Shown here piece after piece: positions 27,143-35,738 of a stretch of DNA of 63,505 nucleotides. Position numbers and translations under genes: made by a program. Source of the stretch: an uncultured Actinomycetes bacterium (GTDB lineage Bacteria; Actinomycetota; Thermoleophilia; Solirubrobacterales; Solirubrobacteraceae); assembly GCA_937888775.1 (NCBI GenBank), contig CALAQT010000225.1, positions 1 to 63,505 of the forward strand. The letters are read 5' to 3'. Position 1 is the first letter of the stretch. Every line of letters starts with the position of its first letter. The notes beneath the pieces are model-generated. The model was not told the DNA's origin. It saw only the letters and a program-made list of their open reading frames with translations, and searched no databases.

Positions 27143-29694
27143 GCAGCCCAGACAAGAAGGAAGGAGACGGCGAGCCCCTCGCATTCGACATCACCCCCCA
27201 GGTCGTCTTCCGCCTGGGCGACGAGCTGATCAGCGACGAGCTGCAAGCGCTCGTCGAGCTCGTCAAGAACAGCTACGACGCGAGCGCGACGACCGTCGAG
27301 GTGCAGGTCGACTCTCACTCACCCGTGCGGCTGCGCCGCAGCCCAAAGACGCCCGGGACGAAGCCCACCGGCTGGCTCGAGGTCCGCGACGACGGCGACG
27401 GCATGACACTCCAGGAGATCGACAACGGGTGGCTTCTGATCTCCACCTCCACAAAGCGCGAGATGAAGGAAACCGGCAAGAGGAACCGGCTCGGCCGTAC
27501 ACCCCTCGGAGACAAGGGCCTCGGACGGCTCGGCGTGCTGCGCCTCGGCGTACAGGTCGAGATACGCACCCGGCCCCGCCGCCGCGCCGAGGAGCACATC
27601 CTGCGCTTCGCCCGCAGCGACTTCGAGCGCGAGCACGCCCTCTCAGACGTCCAGCCCCACCACGAACAGCGGCCTCTAGCGAAAGCGCCCGACACACCGG
27701 TCGGCTGGTGCGTAGCCACCCCGTTCGCCGACGACGTCGACTGCACGCCTATCCCTGGACGACAGGGGACCACGATCCGCATCACCGCGCTCAACAACCC
27801 GGACGTGTGGAGAGACCGCGTACGGATCCAACAGGAGCTGCTCGCGCTGATCTCCCCGTTCCACGAGATCGAGCAGTTCGCCCTCAACGTCCACCTCGAC
27901 GACCCCCGCGAGGACGAACCGCTGTCGCTCGGGCAGATCGCCGAGCTCAGACGCGATCTCGCAGACGTCAGGTGGAGCTTTCAGTTCGACGGCAAGCAGC
28001 TTGAGGCCACCGGCCGCGTGAAGCTCGCGCACTTCAAGCCCGCAGCGTCGAACAGGGAGCTGACGCAGTTCTGGGAAACGCACGTCGCGCCCGACCACGG
28101 CGGTGAGTACCTGCAACGCCTCGTCGACGGGCCGCTACGCGAACGCGATGCACACCCGCCCGGCGCGCCATGGTGGCTCGCACTGAAGCTGAGCATCGAG
28201 CTGTCCGACATCCCGGCCGCCGGGCGCAAACCTAAAACACACGCGAATCCGAGCATGCGTAGCGCATGGGTCAGCCCGGGGCCGTTTTCGGGGGAGATCG
28301 ACTCGTTCCGCCTCGGGCGCGACGTCGAGGTCGACAGTGCCGTATTCGCCTCACCCGAGCTGTACAGCAGGTGGGTGCGCGATGTGCGTGGCGTGAAGAT
28401 CTACCGCGACGGGTTCGGGATCCGAGTCAATGACGACTTCCTCGGGCTCGGCGCCGGGTTCACCGGCGCACGCTCCTTTTGGGCGCTACGACCCGGGAAC
28501 GTCGTCGGGTACATCGCCCTCAGCGCAGGCGCAAACGCGCAGCTCCAGGAGACCACCGACCGTGAGGGGTTCGTCGCCAACAACGCTTACCAGACCTTCC
28601 ACGCCCTGCTGCGGACACTCGTGGAACGGATCGACATCGTGCAGAGCCAGATCGGACGTGAGCTCACCGGATGGGCACAGAAGAGCTCGCCGGTGGAGCT
28701 GCGCTCCCCAAGCGTCAAGGCAGCCGAGCTCGCGCGGGCCGCCGCAGACCGCGAGGAGAGCACCCGTCGGACCATCGCCGCTGTCGAGGGAGCCAAACGC
28801 ACACTCGTGGAGCTCGGGGAGGGCTCAGCTCTGCTAACACCGGAGCAGACACGCCAGGCGAGGGAGGGCAGTGAGCTGCTCACAGGGCTCGGAGGGCTTG
28901 TTGCCGACAGCGAGAGCCTGCGCGGCGAGCTCGAGCAGCTCGCCGCCTCGAGCCGGCAGCTCGAGGATGAGCGCACGCAGCTGCAGGAGCAGCTGCGTGC
29001 GGCCTATCAGACCGTCGGGCTCGGAATCGTCGCTGAGACCGTCGCGCACGAGATGACGAACATCGCCGGCCGCCTACAGGCGCGCGCCAGCGCGCTCGCA
29101 CCGCAGCTGAAGGGGCCAGAGCACCGAGGCGCGCGCACACTAGTAAGCGACGTGAAATCCGCGGTGCGCGCAATCCGCTCCCAGCTGCGCCACCTCGAGC
29201 CGCAGCTGCGCTACCAGCGCACCCGCCGCGAGAACGTCGACGTGCTCGGCGAGGTGAAGGAGACCGCCGCCTACCACCGTGAGCGGCTCGAGCCCGCCGG
29301 CATCACCGTCGACCTCAGCGGGAAACCGTTCCACGCGCGGCTTAACCCCGGACGCCTACAGCAGGCGCTCGACAACCTTCTGATCAACAGCGAGTTCTGG
29401 CTGCGGCACGCCGGCACCGAACAGTCGACCATCCAGATCGAGGTGTCCGAGCCACTGATAACCGTGCGCGATAACGGCCCAGGCGTCGACCCGGGACTAG
29501 AGAACGCGGTCTTCGAGCCGTTCGTCACCGGGCGCGGCGGCCGGGACGGACGCGGCCTCGGACTCTTCATCGCCCGCCAGGTGCTCGGCGACGATCACAT
29601 CACGATCCGCCTCGGCGAGCGCGAGAGCGACGGGCGCAGGCGCAGCTTCGTGCTCGACCTGACCGGCGCGAGCGAGGAGACACACGATGCCTGA
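27139..29694 (+). CDS. Dual ATPase: N-terminal Hsp90/MORC-type GHKL domain and C-terminal histidine-kinase core
   Basis: 851 residues from ATG 27139 (ATGA overlap). The N-terminal GHKL ATPase has all Bergerat motifs: ELVKNSYDASA (N44), VRDDGDGM (84-89) and GDKGLGRLG (124-132). A middle part holds LRPGNVVGYIALSAGA and TTDREGFV, as in Hsp90/MORC-like transducer domains. A coiled coil follows (about 565-630, EQLAASSRQLEDERTQLQEQ). The C-terminal ~210 residues form a second GHKL unit with a dimerisation/phosphoacceptor helix (ETVAHEMTNIAGRL, H near 637), N box (LDNLLINSEFW), G1 (VRDNGPGVD), F box (FEPFVTGR) and G2 (GRGLGLFIARQVL). It has no transmembrane segment, so it is a cytosolic sensor kinase. 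The next gene overlaps by 8 bp and encodes a receiver-like protein, its probable partner. Confidence 0.88.
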   Translation: MSSPDKKEGDGEPLAFDITPQVVFRLGDELISDELQALVELVKNSYDASATTVEVQVDSHSPVRLRRSPKTPGTKPTGWLEVRDDGDGMTLQEIDNGWLLISTSTKREMKETGKRNRLGRTPLGDKGLGRLGVLRLGVQVEIRTRPRRRAEEHILRFARSDFEREHALSDVQPHHEQRPLAKAPDTPVGWCVATPFADDVDCTPIPGRQGTTIRITALNNPDVWRDRVRIQQELLALISPFHEIEQFALNVHLDDPREDEPLSLGQIAELRRDLADVRWSFQFDGKQLEATGRVKLAHFKPAASNRELTQFWETHVAPDHGGEYLQRLVDGPLRERDAHPPGAPWWLALKLSIELSDIPAAGRKPKTHANPSMRSAWVSPGPFSGEIDSFRLGRDVEVDSAVFASPELYSRWVRDVRGVKIYRDGFGIRVNDDFLGLGAGFTGARSFWALRPGNVVGYIALSAGANAQLQETTDREGFVANNAYQTFHALLRTLVERIDIVQSQIGRELTGWAQKSSPVELRSPSVKAAELARAAADREESTRRTIAAVEGAKRTLVELGEGSALLTPEQTRQAREGSELLTGLGGLVADSESLRGELEQLAASSRQLEDERTQLQEQLRAAYQTVGLGIVAETVAHEMTNIAGRLQARASALAPQLKGPEHRGARTLVSDVKSAVRAIRSQLRHLEPQLRYQRTRRENVDVLGEVKETAAYHRERLEPAGITVDLSGKPFHARLNPGRLQQALDNLLINSEFWLRHAGTEQSTIQIEVSEPLITVRDNGPGVDPGLENAVFEPFVTGRGGRDGRGLGLFIARQVLGDDHITIRLGERESDGRRRSFVLDLTGASEETHDA

Positions 29695-31375
29695 CAGCGA
29701 GCTCGCCGCGCTGCTGGCACTGCTGGACATCGAGCGCGTGCTCGTGATCGACGACGAGTTCACGCCGCCCGCATCGGTCTACACCATGAACTTCGACGAC
29801 GGCGATGGGCCCACCCTCACAGGACTCCCAGCTAGGCCCGAGGGCACCGCCTATGAGGAGCACGTTCAAGAGCACTGGCCGCAGGTCCCCGTGGCAGAGA
29901 AGCTCGAGGTCCGCAAGCAAGCGCGCAAAGTCGACGGGTACGTCGAGGACAGCGCAGACCCCACCGGGCTCAGGGAGCTCGCCGACGCACCGTACTTCCG
30001 CGGCATGACACTGCACGAGTGGAACGGCGAGCGCGACAAGCTGCTCGCCGACCACCGCCGCGCGCTAATCCTGTTCGATGTGAACTTCGCGCAGGAGACC
30101 GGCGAGGAGCAGGGCGAGGAGGGGCTCGGCCCCGCCGGAGAGACACTGAACGGCGCACACCACCACATCGTCGGGCTGCTCAGCACCAAAGTCCGCGCCG
30201 GCGAGGAGGACGACGCGGCCGCAGGATGGGCACCACGCGCGCGCGTCGCGCGAGCAGGCCTCGTCGTCGTCAACAAGAACCTGCTCAGCGACCCCGACAA
30301 CGAGGCCGACATCGCGACCGTCGTCGAGCAGATCCGCTCCACCATCCAGGCATCTCAGCTCGGCCGGGTACGCGAGAAGGTGCGCGAAGCGCTGCAGCGG
30401 TCGCTCACCGACGCCGAGACGGCGATCAGCGAGAGCTCGCCGAGCGCCCTCGAGGACGTCGTGTTCCGCTCCTCCAGAGACGGCGGGGAGTGGGAGGGCG
30501 ACACATGGTTCAGGCTCTACGGGACACTCGGGCTCGCCAGCGCCCGCCGCGACGTCGCACTAGACCCCTCGATGCGACGCGCGATCGCCGACGTGCGCAA
30601 CCTCGTGCACCACGGCCCAGGCGGTGCTCACAAAGACTCCGCGACACTCGCACGCCGGGTCGAGCAGGCCGAGGCCTACCGTGACGTGGAATACGTCAAC
30701 CATGCGGGACTGCCGATCGAAAACGGCGACATCTTCAAGACCAAGGACGGCCGGGCGTTCATCCTCACCGGCCAGCCATGCGACCTGATGCTCCGCCCCG
30801 AGGGCCGCGCCCGAGCCCCACAGAGCGCGACGCTGCTACTGATCACCCCTGCGGACGGCGAGCGCGGCGCGGACGAGAGCAGCGCGTTCACGCTCCCGCC
30901 AGGAGCGCCGCTCGCCGACCGGGCATGGGAGGTGCGCTTCCGCCCTGAGTTCCACGTCGCATTCGACGTGCTCGACCTCGTCAGCCTCAACACCGCCGGG
31001 CGAGCGACGCTGCGAGCCGCGAAGGGAACGCGCCTGGCCCCCCTACTCCCAGGGCTACAGACGCGCCTGGAAACGATCACCACCGCCGCCGCCGAGAGCG
31101 CCACGTTGCTCGCGCCGATCGAGCAGCTCGCCGCCGACGGACACCTCACCGAGGCGCGAGCGCGAGCGCTGCGCCACAGGATCCTCGACGCCGGCGGCCC
31201 GTTCAAGGCGACACTCGGCGCGACACCGACACCGTTCGCGTTCGACTGCCAACGCATCGGCCGCCTCGCCGGCAGCTACGCCGACGCACTCCTTGTTGGG
31301 CACTCAGCAGCGCGGGCCCGCACCGCGCACGCGCACGAGCTGACACGGATCGTTGCCGACGAACGCTCGCCATAG
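29687..31375 (+). CDS. Receiver-like domain protein with long insertion, presumed partner of the dual ATPase kinase
   Basis: 562 residues, start overlapping the kinase stop by 8 bp. The N-terminal part has the receiver (REC) signature in order: acidic pair D22-D23 (ERVLVIDDEF), phosphoacceptor-like D131 (RALILFDVNF), S166-T167 (VGLLSTK) and K197 (LVVVNKNL). The gap between the acidic pair and the aspartate is about 109 residues rather than about 45, so a large insert (about 25-115) splits the domain. The C-terminal ~350 residues include RVREKVREALQRSLTDAETA, DVRNLVHHGPGG, NGDIFKTKDGRAFILTGQPC with DLML, and VAFDVLDLVSLN, and match no domain I know. The NxxHHG segment could be a HEPN-like helix. 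Effector role inferred. Confidence 0.72.
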   Translation: MPDSELAALLALLDIERVLVIDDEFTPPASVYTMNFDDGDGPTLTGLPARPEGTAYEEHVQEHWPQVPVAEKLEVRKQARKVDGYVEDSADPTGLRELADAPYFRGMTLHEWNGERDKLLADHRRALILFDVNFAQETGEEQGEEGLGPAGETLNGAHHHIVGLLSTKVRAGEEDDAAAGWAPRARVARAGLVVVNKNLLSDPDNEADIATVVEQIRSTIQASQLGRVREKVREALQRSLTDAETAISESSPSALEDVVFRSSRDGGEWEGDTWFRLYGTLGLASARRDVALDPSMRRAIADVRNLVHHGPGGAHKDSATLARRVEQAEAYRDVEYVNHAGLPIENGDIFKTKDGRAFILTGQPCDLMLRPEGRARAPQSATLLLITPADGERGADESSAFTLPPGAPLADRAWEVRFRPEFHVAFDVLDLVSLNTAGRATLRAAKGTRLAPLLPGLQTRLETITTAAAESATLLAPIEQLAADGHLTEARARALRHRILDAGGPFKATLGATPTPFAFDCQRIGRLAGSYADALLVGHSAARARTAHAHELTRIVADERSP

Positions 31376-31641
31376 GACGACAGCCAACGTGTGCAACCCG
31401 GAGCGAGTCCGCGCGACGGTCTGGACGCGTGGAGCGGGCAAAGGCTTGGGAGGAGGCCCACACCATCGGCGGACCTGACAGCCGACCGTCACGCGGCCAC
31501 CGCGGCAAAGGTCCTCGACTCGCGATCCTGTGACGTGCCTCTCTTCGAGTAGGACAGCCATGGCGGTTGTCCGCGCCGGGAGAAGCTCGAAACCGGCGCT
31601 CGCGTGCACTCCGCCGCTCCCCAGCCACAAGGATCGAAGGC

Positions 31642-32845
31642 CTGTGGGGTGTCTTTATTCGATCGGGCATGTTTTTAGGCGGCGACCGTGTACTCGTGGA
31701 TGAGTCCGCCGAGCCGGTCGTGTCTGTGGATCTCGGGGGCGGCTGGCGCCTTCGCGTGGCGTGGCGCTGACGGCCGGGGTTCGGGAGGCGCGAGCCCGAG
31801 CGCCCGGTGAGGGCGATGGCCGTTGTAATGGCCGACGAACTCGGCGAGCACTCGTTGTAGGTGTCTGCGGTTGACGACCAGTAGCCAGTCCAGGCACTCG
31901 CGTCTGATGGTGCCGACGAACCGCCCGCAGGTCGCGTTTGCCTTTGGCGCACGGACCGGGGTGCGGATGACCCGGATCCCCTCGGTGTTGAAGATCGAGT
32001 CGAAGGCGCTCGTGAACTTGCCGTCGTTATCGCGGACCAAGAACTCCAGAGGCCTGTCGCGGACGGGGAGCGAGAACACTAAGTTCCTCGCCAGGGCTGC
32101 CCAGGCCCCGTCGGGGTGCTCGCTAATGCCGGCGAGATGCACACGCCTGGTCGAGAGCTCGATGAAGAACAGGACGCAGATCCGCCGCAGGCTGACGGTG
32201 TCGACCGCGAAGAAGTCGCACGCGATCATGCTCCGGGCTTGGGTGCGGATGAACTGACGCCAGGAAAGCCCGTCCCGCGCGCCAGCCGGCCCGCGGCCCG
32301 CCGAGACGAGGGTCCGACGGACACTCGACGGGGAGAGCCCGACCCCGAGACCCTGGAGCTCTCCGGCGATCCGCTGGTATCCCCATCGAGGGTTCTCCCG
32401 TGCGAGCCGCAGCACGAGTTCGCGAACCTCGCGGCCGACCTTGGGCCGGCCGGGACGCCGGCTGGGACAGGTCCAGTGCCGGGCGACGAGCCGGCGGTGC
32501 CATGCCAGCAACGTTTCCGGGGTCACGAAGAACGAGCACCACCGGGTCCGGGGGAGCAGCCGGCTCGCCGCCGCCAGGAAAGCACGGTCCGCGGGCCGCA
32601 ACGCCGGGCGCGAGACCTGCCGGCGCAGCACCGCGATCTCGTGGCGCAGAACGACGATCTCCAACTCCTTGTAATCAGACGAGCGAAAACAAAGCAGCAC
32701 GAGCGCCATCACACGCCCGGCCATCACGTACAAGAACGACCCCGGCACCAGCTCCTCCCCTCCTCGAGAGAGCCAGCGACCCTACGAGCCCATCAAGCCA
32801 AAACGCCCGCCACCACGGGCACGATCGAGTTTTGGCACCCCACAG
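31642..32845 (-). mobile_element. Insertion sequence with rve-type (IS481/IS3-like) transposase, 1204 bp
   Basis: The ends are inverted repeats: left CTGTGGGGTGTCTTTATTCG at 31642, right end reading inward CTGTGGGGTGCCAAAACTCG ending at 32845. About 19 of 24 positions match, including a TCGATCG at the inner end. One transposase gene fills the space. No clear target duplication is visible (gaaggc left, ggtgtc right). A short piece similar to the ~320-bp repeat (ccccagccacaaggatcg, 31615-31634) abuts the left end. Confidence 0.75.
31675..32748 (-). CDS. DDE integrase-type transposase
   Basis: 357 residues. The N-terminal helical region has ELEIVVLRHEIAVLRRQVSR, an HTH follows (ENPRWGYQRIAGELQGLG), and the rve catalytic core carries D (ACDFFAVDT), D (LVRDNDGKFTSAFD) and E (RRECLDWLLVVN). 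PKANATCGRFVGT precedes the glutamate; most relatives have E in place of that G. The end is HNGHRPHRALGL and HRHDRLGGLIHEY. Length and single-ORF layout fit the IS481-like/integrase-core group. It appears intact and may be active. Confidence 0.9.
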   Translation of the reverse strand: MPGSFLYVMAGRVMALVLLCFRSSDYKELEIVVLRHEIAVLRRQVSRPALRPADRAFLAAASRLLPRTRWCSFFVTPETLLAWHRRLVARHWTCPSRRPGRPKVGREVRELVLRLARENPRWGYQRIAGELQGLGVGLSPSSVRRTLVSAGRGPAGARDGLSWRQFIRTQARSMIACDFFAVDTVSLRRICVLFFIELSTRRVHLAGISEHPDGAWAALARNLVFSLPVRDRPLEFLVRDNDGKFTSAFDSIFNTEGIRVIRTPVRAPKANATCGRFVGTIRRECLDWLLVVNRRHLQRVLAEFVGHYNGHRPHRALGLAPPEPRPSAPRHAKAPAAPEIHRHDRLGGLIHEYTVAA

Positions 32846-32872
32846 GGTGTCGTAGGGGTAGATTGGCGAGGT

Positions 32873-33170
32873 TTATTGGCTGTTGGCAGGTGTGGCAGTG
32901 CCCGGCCCAGCAGTCGAAGAGTGGTTCGAGCAGGCGGACCGTTTGGGGGAGCGTGAGGCCCGCCGCCGGGCTTTTGGGTCAAGGCGCTCCAGTGTGAGGA
33001 AGGCGTGCGCGGTGCTGACGAGCGCGGTGTGGTGATACCAGCCGAGGTAGGAGCGTCCCTCGTAGTGGTCGAGGCCGAGCTGCCCCTTGAGCTGGCGGTA
33101 GTCGAGCTCGATCATCCAGCGCAGTCTGGCCACACCTGCTCGCGTGTCGCCGCGATCTCGATGGAATACT
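32873..33170 (-). pseudogene. IS701-like transposase C-terminal remnant
   Basis: The minus strand reads LRWMIELDYRQLKGQLGLDH, YEGRSYLGWYHHTALVSTAH and AFLTLERLDPKA, a well-known C-terminal signature of IS701/IS4-type transposases. A frameshift follows: the continuation PTVRLLEPLFDCWAGHCHTC-like sequence lies in another frame. The N-terminal ~300 residues are absent. The adjacent intact IS starts 28 bp away, so insertion or deletion has trimmed this older element. Confidence 0.75.
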
Positions 33171-33238
33171 CATCGATGTAGGGCAAGTCCTCTATAGCGC
33201 CCGCATCGGACCGAGCTGCTTCCTGCGCCCGCTCGGCT

Positions 33239-33706
33239 TCATCTGACGACCTCGATCGTGCCGTTCATCGTGGCGGGCTGGGTCGTGGACTCGTAGTGGA
33301 TCACGCCAGGCTCCCGGATCGTGACTTCGAAGGTGCCGCCTTCGCCGAAGTCCTTGGAGGCAAACTTCAGCGGGCCGCCCTCCGCTGTGACGTTGTGCTG
33401 GACGGAGTCGTAGTTGGTCCACCTGATCGTGCTGCCTACCTTGACCCTGAGCGTGTCGGGCTCGATCGCGATGTTGCGGTAGGCGACCTGGACGGTTCCG
33501 CTCTGTACCGGCTCGGAGGCAGGCGGAGTCGCAAACCTGGGGGTGCCCGCAACCTTGAGGCCCTGCGCGCCGGCGGGCGCCGTCGCGGAGGTGGCGGTGC
33601 TCGGCACGGGTGTGCTGGCGGCCGTGCGCGGTGTGCTGGAGGACCCACAGGCGGCGAGCAGCAGCCCCGCCGAGCAGGCGACCAGGGTTGCGGCGCGCGC
33701 TCTCAT
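33239..33706 (-). CDS. Cupredoxin-like lipoprotein with altered copper site
   Basis: 155 residues from ATG 33706. The N-terminus is a lipoprotein signal (TLVACSAGLLLAACGSS; lipobox LAAC), then a T/S/P/A-rich linker and a plastocyanin-like domain: GTVQVAYRNIAIEPDTLRVK, GSTIRWTNYDSVQHNVTAEG, GTFEVTIREPGVIHYESTTQ and MNGTIEVV. The first copper ligand H (VQHNV) and the Met are present. The expected C-x2-H before Met is replaced by S-x2-Q (YESTTQPATM). It is therefore anchored outside the membrane, but type I copper binding is doubtful. A longer frame extends upstream without a signal sequence, so this start is preferred. Confidence 0.85.
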   Translation of the reverse strand: MRARAATLVACSAGLLLAACGSSSTPRTAASTPVPSTATSATAPAGAQGLKVAGTPRFATPPASEPVQSGTVQVAYRNIAIEPDTLRVKVGSTIRWTNYDSVQHNVTAEGGPLKFASKDFGEGGTFEVTIREPGVIHYESTTQPATMNGTIEVVR

Positions 33707-33862
33707 CGGTGGCAACGATCCCACAGTGAGGTGTTCTTCGTCGCACGTCGGGCTCCTCGCTGCCCGGCGTGCTTGAAGCCCGATCCCGGGGCAGCCGTGG
33801 GCCCGCACCGTTTGTACGACGATCAGGTCATGACGGGCCAGCGCCGGCTCTAGGTCGAGCGC

Positions 33863-34357
33863 TCAGCGCGCTCGCCCGCTCGCTTCCTTCGGGTGCGCCT
33901 GTCGATCGCCTGCATGGCGCTGACGGTGTGCGGCGGATCGGGCGAGGTTTGCGGCGCGACTGGCGGTTTCGCCGCTCGCCGCTCCGGCGCCTAGCTGTTG
34001 CTCGTACTGGTTGAGTTGGTGACGGATGAGAGGATGCCCTGTCGTTTCGATGCGCAGTAGCCCAGCTGTTGTTTCGTTGAGCGGCAGCCGTTCGTATGCT
34101 GTGACGTCGGTGATCTCTGTCAGCGTGCCGGCATTTCCGAGGGCGTCCACCCCGACTTTTTCGACCGTGACGCGAACGGGAGCATAGGTTTCAGGCTCGA
34201 CGTCGTATTCGACCGGATACGCAGCGCCGGAGCCGACGCTCGTGGGTCGCGGGCGTGGTTCGGAGCCTGCCAGCCGGAGGACTTCTCGACCGTTGACGGT
34301 CCCCTTGCCGATGAGGTGCAGTTGGCCGGAGGCGAGCATCGAGCCTATGTGCGTCAC
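33863..34357 (-). pseudogene. Secreted-protein remnant (C-terminal part)
   Basis: The frame reads HIGSMLASGQLHLIGKGTVN, GREVLRLAG, AAYPVEYDVEPETYAPVRVT and TAYERLPLNETTAGLLRI. This resembles the C-terminal half of large exported actinobacterial proteins of unknown function, in which a start and signal peptide would lie 150-200 residues upstream. The sequence upstream (34358-34489) stays open in this frame (ESSCTAQVSGG) but becomes non-protein-like and no start is seen before the GGDEF gene stop. I read it as an N-terminally truncated gene; a GTG start at 34357 is formally possible. Confidence 0.5.
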
Positions 34358-34489
34358 GGGCTCGGTGCCTAGGCCGCCAGAGACCTGGGCCGTGCAGGAC
34401 GACTCCTCTGAGCGGCCTGGGCGAGAACGCCGTCTGTATCCTCGGTATGTACCAGATGGTCGCCTCGGGCACTCCTCGCAAGCGGCGTT

Positions 34490-35611
34490 CTAGCTGGCAG
34501 AACGCAAGCTCAGTTGTGCCCCTGACATGTCCAGCGCAGACGGGACGTCGGCTCGAGCTGGATGTGGGGCGGGCGTCGCTAGGCGTACGCGATCACGGCC
34601 GTCGCGCTTTGCCTCGTAGAGCGCGCGGTCGGCTTGCGCAAAGACAGTTGGGTAGTCAAACCGGGTTTCGCGGGCGGAGGCGCTGACGCCGAAGCTGATG
34701 GTCACGTGTTGGCCGTCGCCGGCTGTCTGGGCGGCTACGTTTTGGCGTAGCAGCTCGGCCATTTTGGCGGCCTGGTTGATATCTGCGCCGGGTAGCAACA
34801 CGAGGAACTCCTCGCCGCCGAGGCGGTAGGCAAGATCAAAGGCGCGTAGCTGCTTGCGCATCAGGTAGGCCACGTCGGTGAGCACGGCGTCGCCAACGGC
34901 GTGCCCGCGGGAGTCGTTGATGTCCTTGAAGTGATCGAGATCGCCCACGATGACGCCTACCGGCTGGCCGCTTACTTCTGACTGCTGGGATAGCTCGTTG
35001 GTGCGCGCGGCCAGCGCGTGACGGTTCAGCATCCCGGTCAGCTGGTCGATTACGGCTTCGCTGCGGTGCTCGACATCGGAGTGCATCAGCGCAGTGGAGA
35101 GCATCGCCACGGCGATGATCAGCCCGGCGGGCCCGAGGACCGACGGCGGATTGTGGATCACGCCCGAAGCGTCAGTGCCAAACGCCACAGCGACCAATAG
35201 CCCGACGGCAATGGTTACACCGAGCACGATTCCCCGCGTGGAGAAGCGAGCGCTCAAGGTCACGATCGGAATCGCAAACCATCCAAGCATCAAAAGCCTC
35301 GGGCCACCCGTCAGCGCGACGCTCGCACCGATGATGACCTCTGAGGTCGCCCAGGCGGCGAACATCGCGTACTCCGGACGGGCCACGCTCGCTATCCCCG
35401 AGTCGGCGATCTTGAATATCGCGCCAGCGATCAGCAGCGGAACGATCGTCCAGTAGCCCAGCCACGGACCAGAAGCCAACAGAACTACCGCCAAGACGAC
35501 GAACGCCCTGCGCCTGATGGGCTGCAGGCGCAGATCCATATCGATCATCCGTTCTCGGTCCACGCCGTCGCGACACAGCCAAGACCCCGTTTCGGTTGCG
35601 CGCTCCTCCAT
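34490..35611 (-). CDS. Membrane diguanylate cyclase (GGDEF)
   Basis: 373 residues. About five hydrophobic segments occupy residues 35-180 (FVVLAVVLLASGPWLGYWTI, TRGIVLGVTIAVGLLVAVAF, GPAGLIIAVAMLSTALM). The cytosolic GGDEF domain follows (IDQLTGMLNRHAL, GDLDHFKDINDSRGHAVGD) with the active-site loop RLGGEEFLVLLPG near residue 262. An inhibitory I-site RxxD (RAFD) sits five residues before GGEEF, so product feedback is expected. It makes c-di-GMP from two GTP. It is divergent from the Rieske gene. The upstream ATG is at 35611, though a start near 35540 (MDLRLQPIRR) would place the first helix nearer the N-terminus. Confidence 0.92.
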   Translation of the reverse strand: MEERATETGSWLCRDGVDRERMIDMDLRLQPIRRRAFVVLAVVLLASGPWLGYWTIVPLLIAGAIFKIADSGIASVARPEYAMFAAWATSEVIIGASVALTGGPRLLMLGWFAIPIVTLSARFSTRGIVLGVTIAVGLLVAVAFGTDASGVIHNPPSVLGPAGLIIAVAMLSTALMHSDVEHRSEAVIDQLTGMLNRHALAARTNELSQQSEVSGQPVGVIVGDLDHFKDINDSRGHAVGDAVLTDVAYLMRKQLRAFDLAYRLGGEEFLVLLPGADINQAAKMAELLRQNVAAQTAGDGQHVTISFGVSASARETRFDYPTVFAQADRALYEAKRDGRDRVRLATPAPHPARADVPSALDMSGAQLSLRSAS

Positions 35612-35738
35612 ACGCGTGCGTTCGGCGTAGAGCAGCGTTTCCTAAAGCAAACACCAGGAAGCCCAGTCATCCGTGCAGACCACGCGCGACGGATGGACCG
35701 ACGCCAACCGAACCTCCCTCGTGTGAGATAGTCCGCTG

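Noticed and set aside
31610..31655. Rho-independent terminator ccccagcc...ggcctgtgggg
   Set aside because: Its right half is the inverted-repeat end of the IS at 31642, so the pairing is probably accidental.
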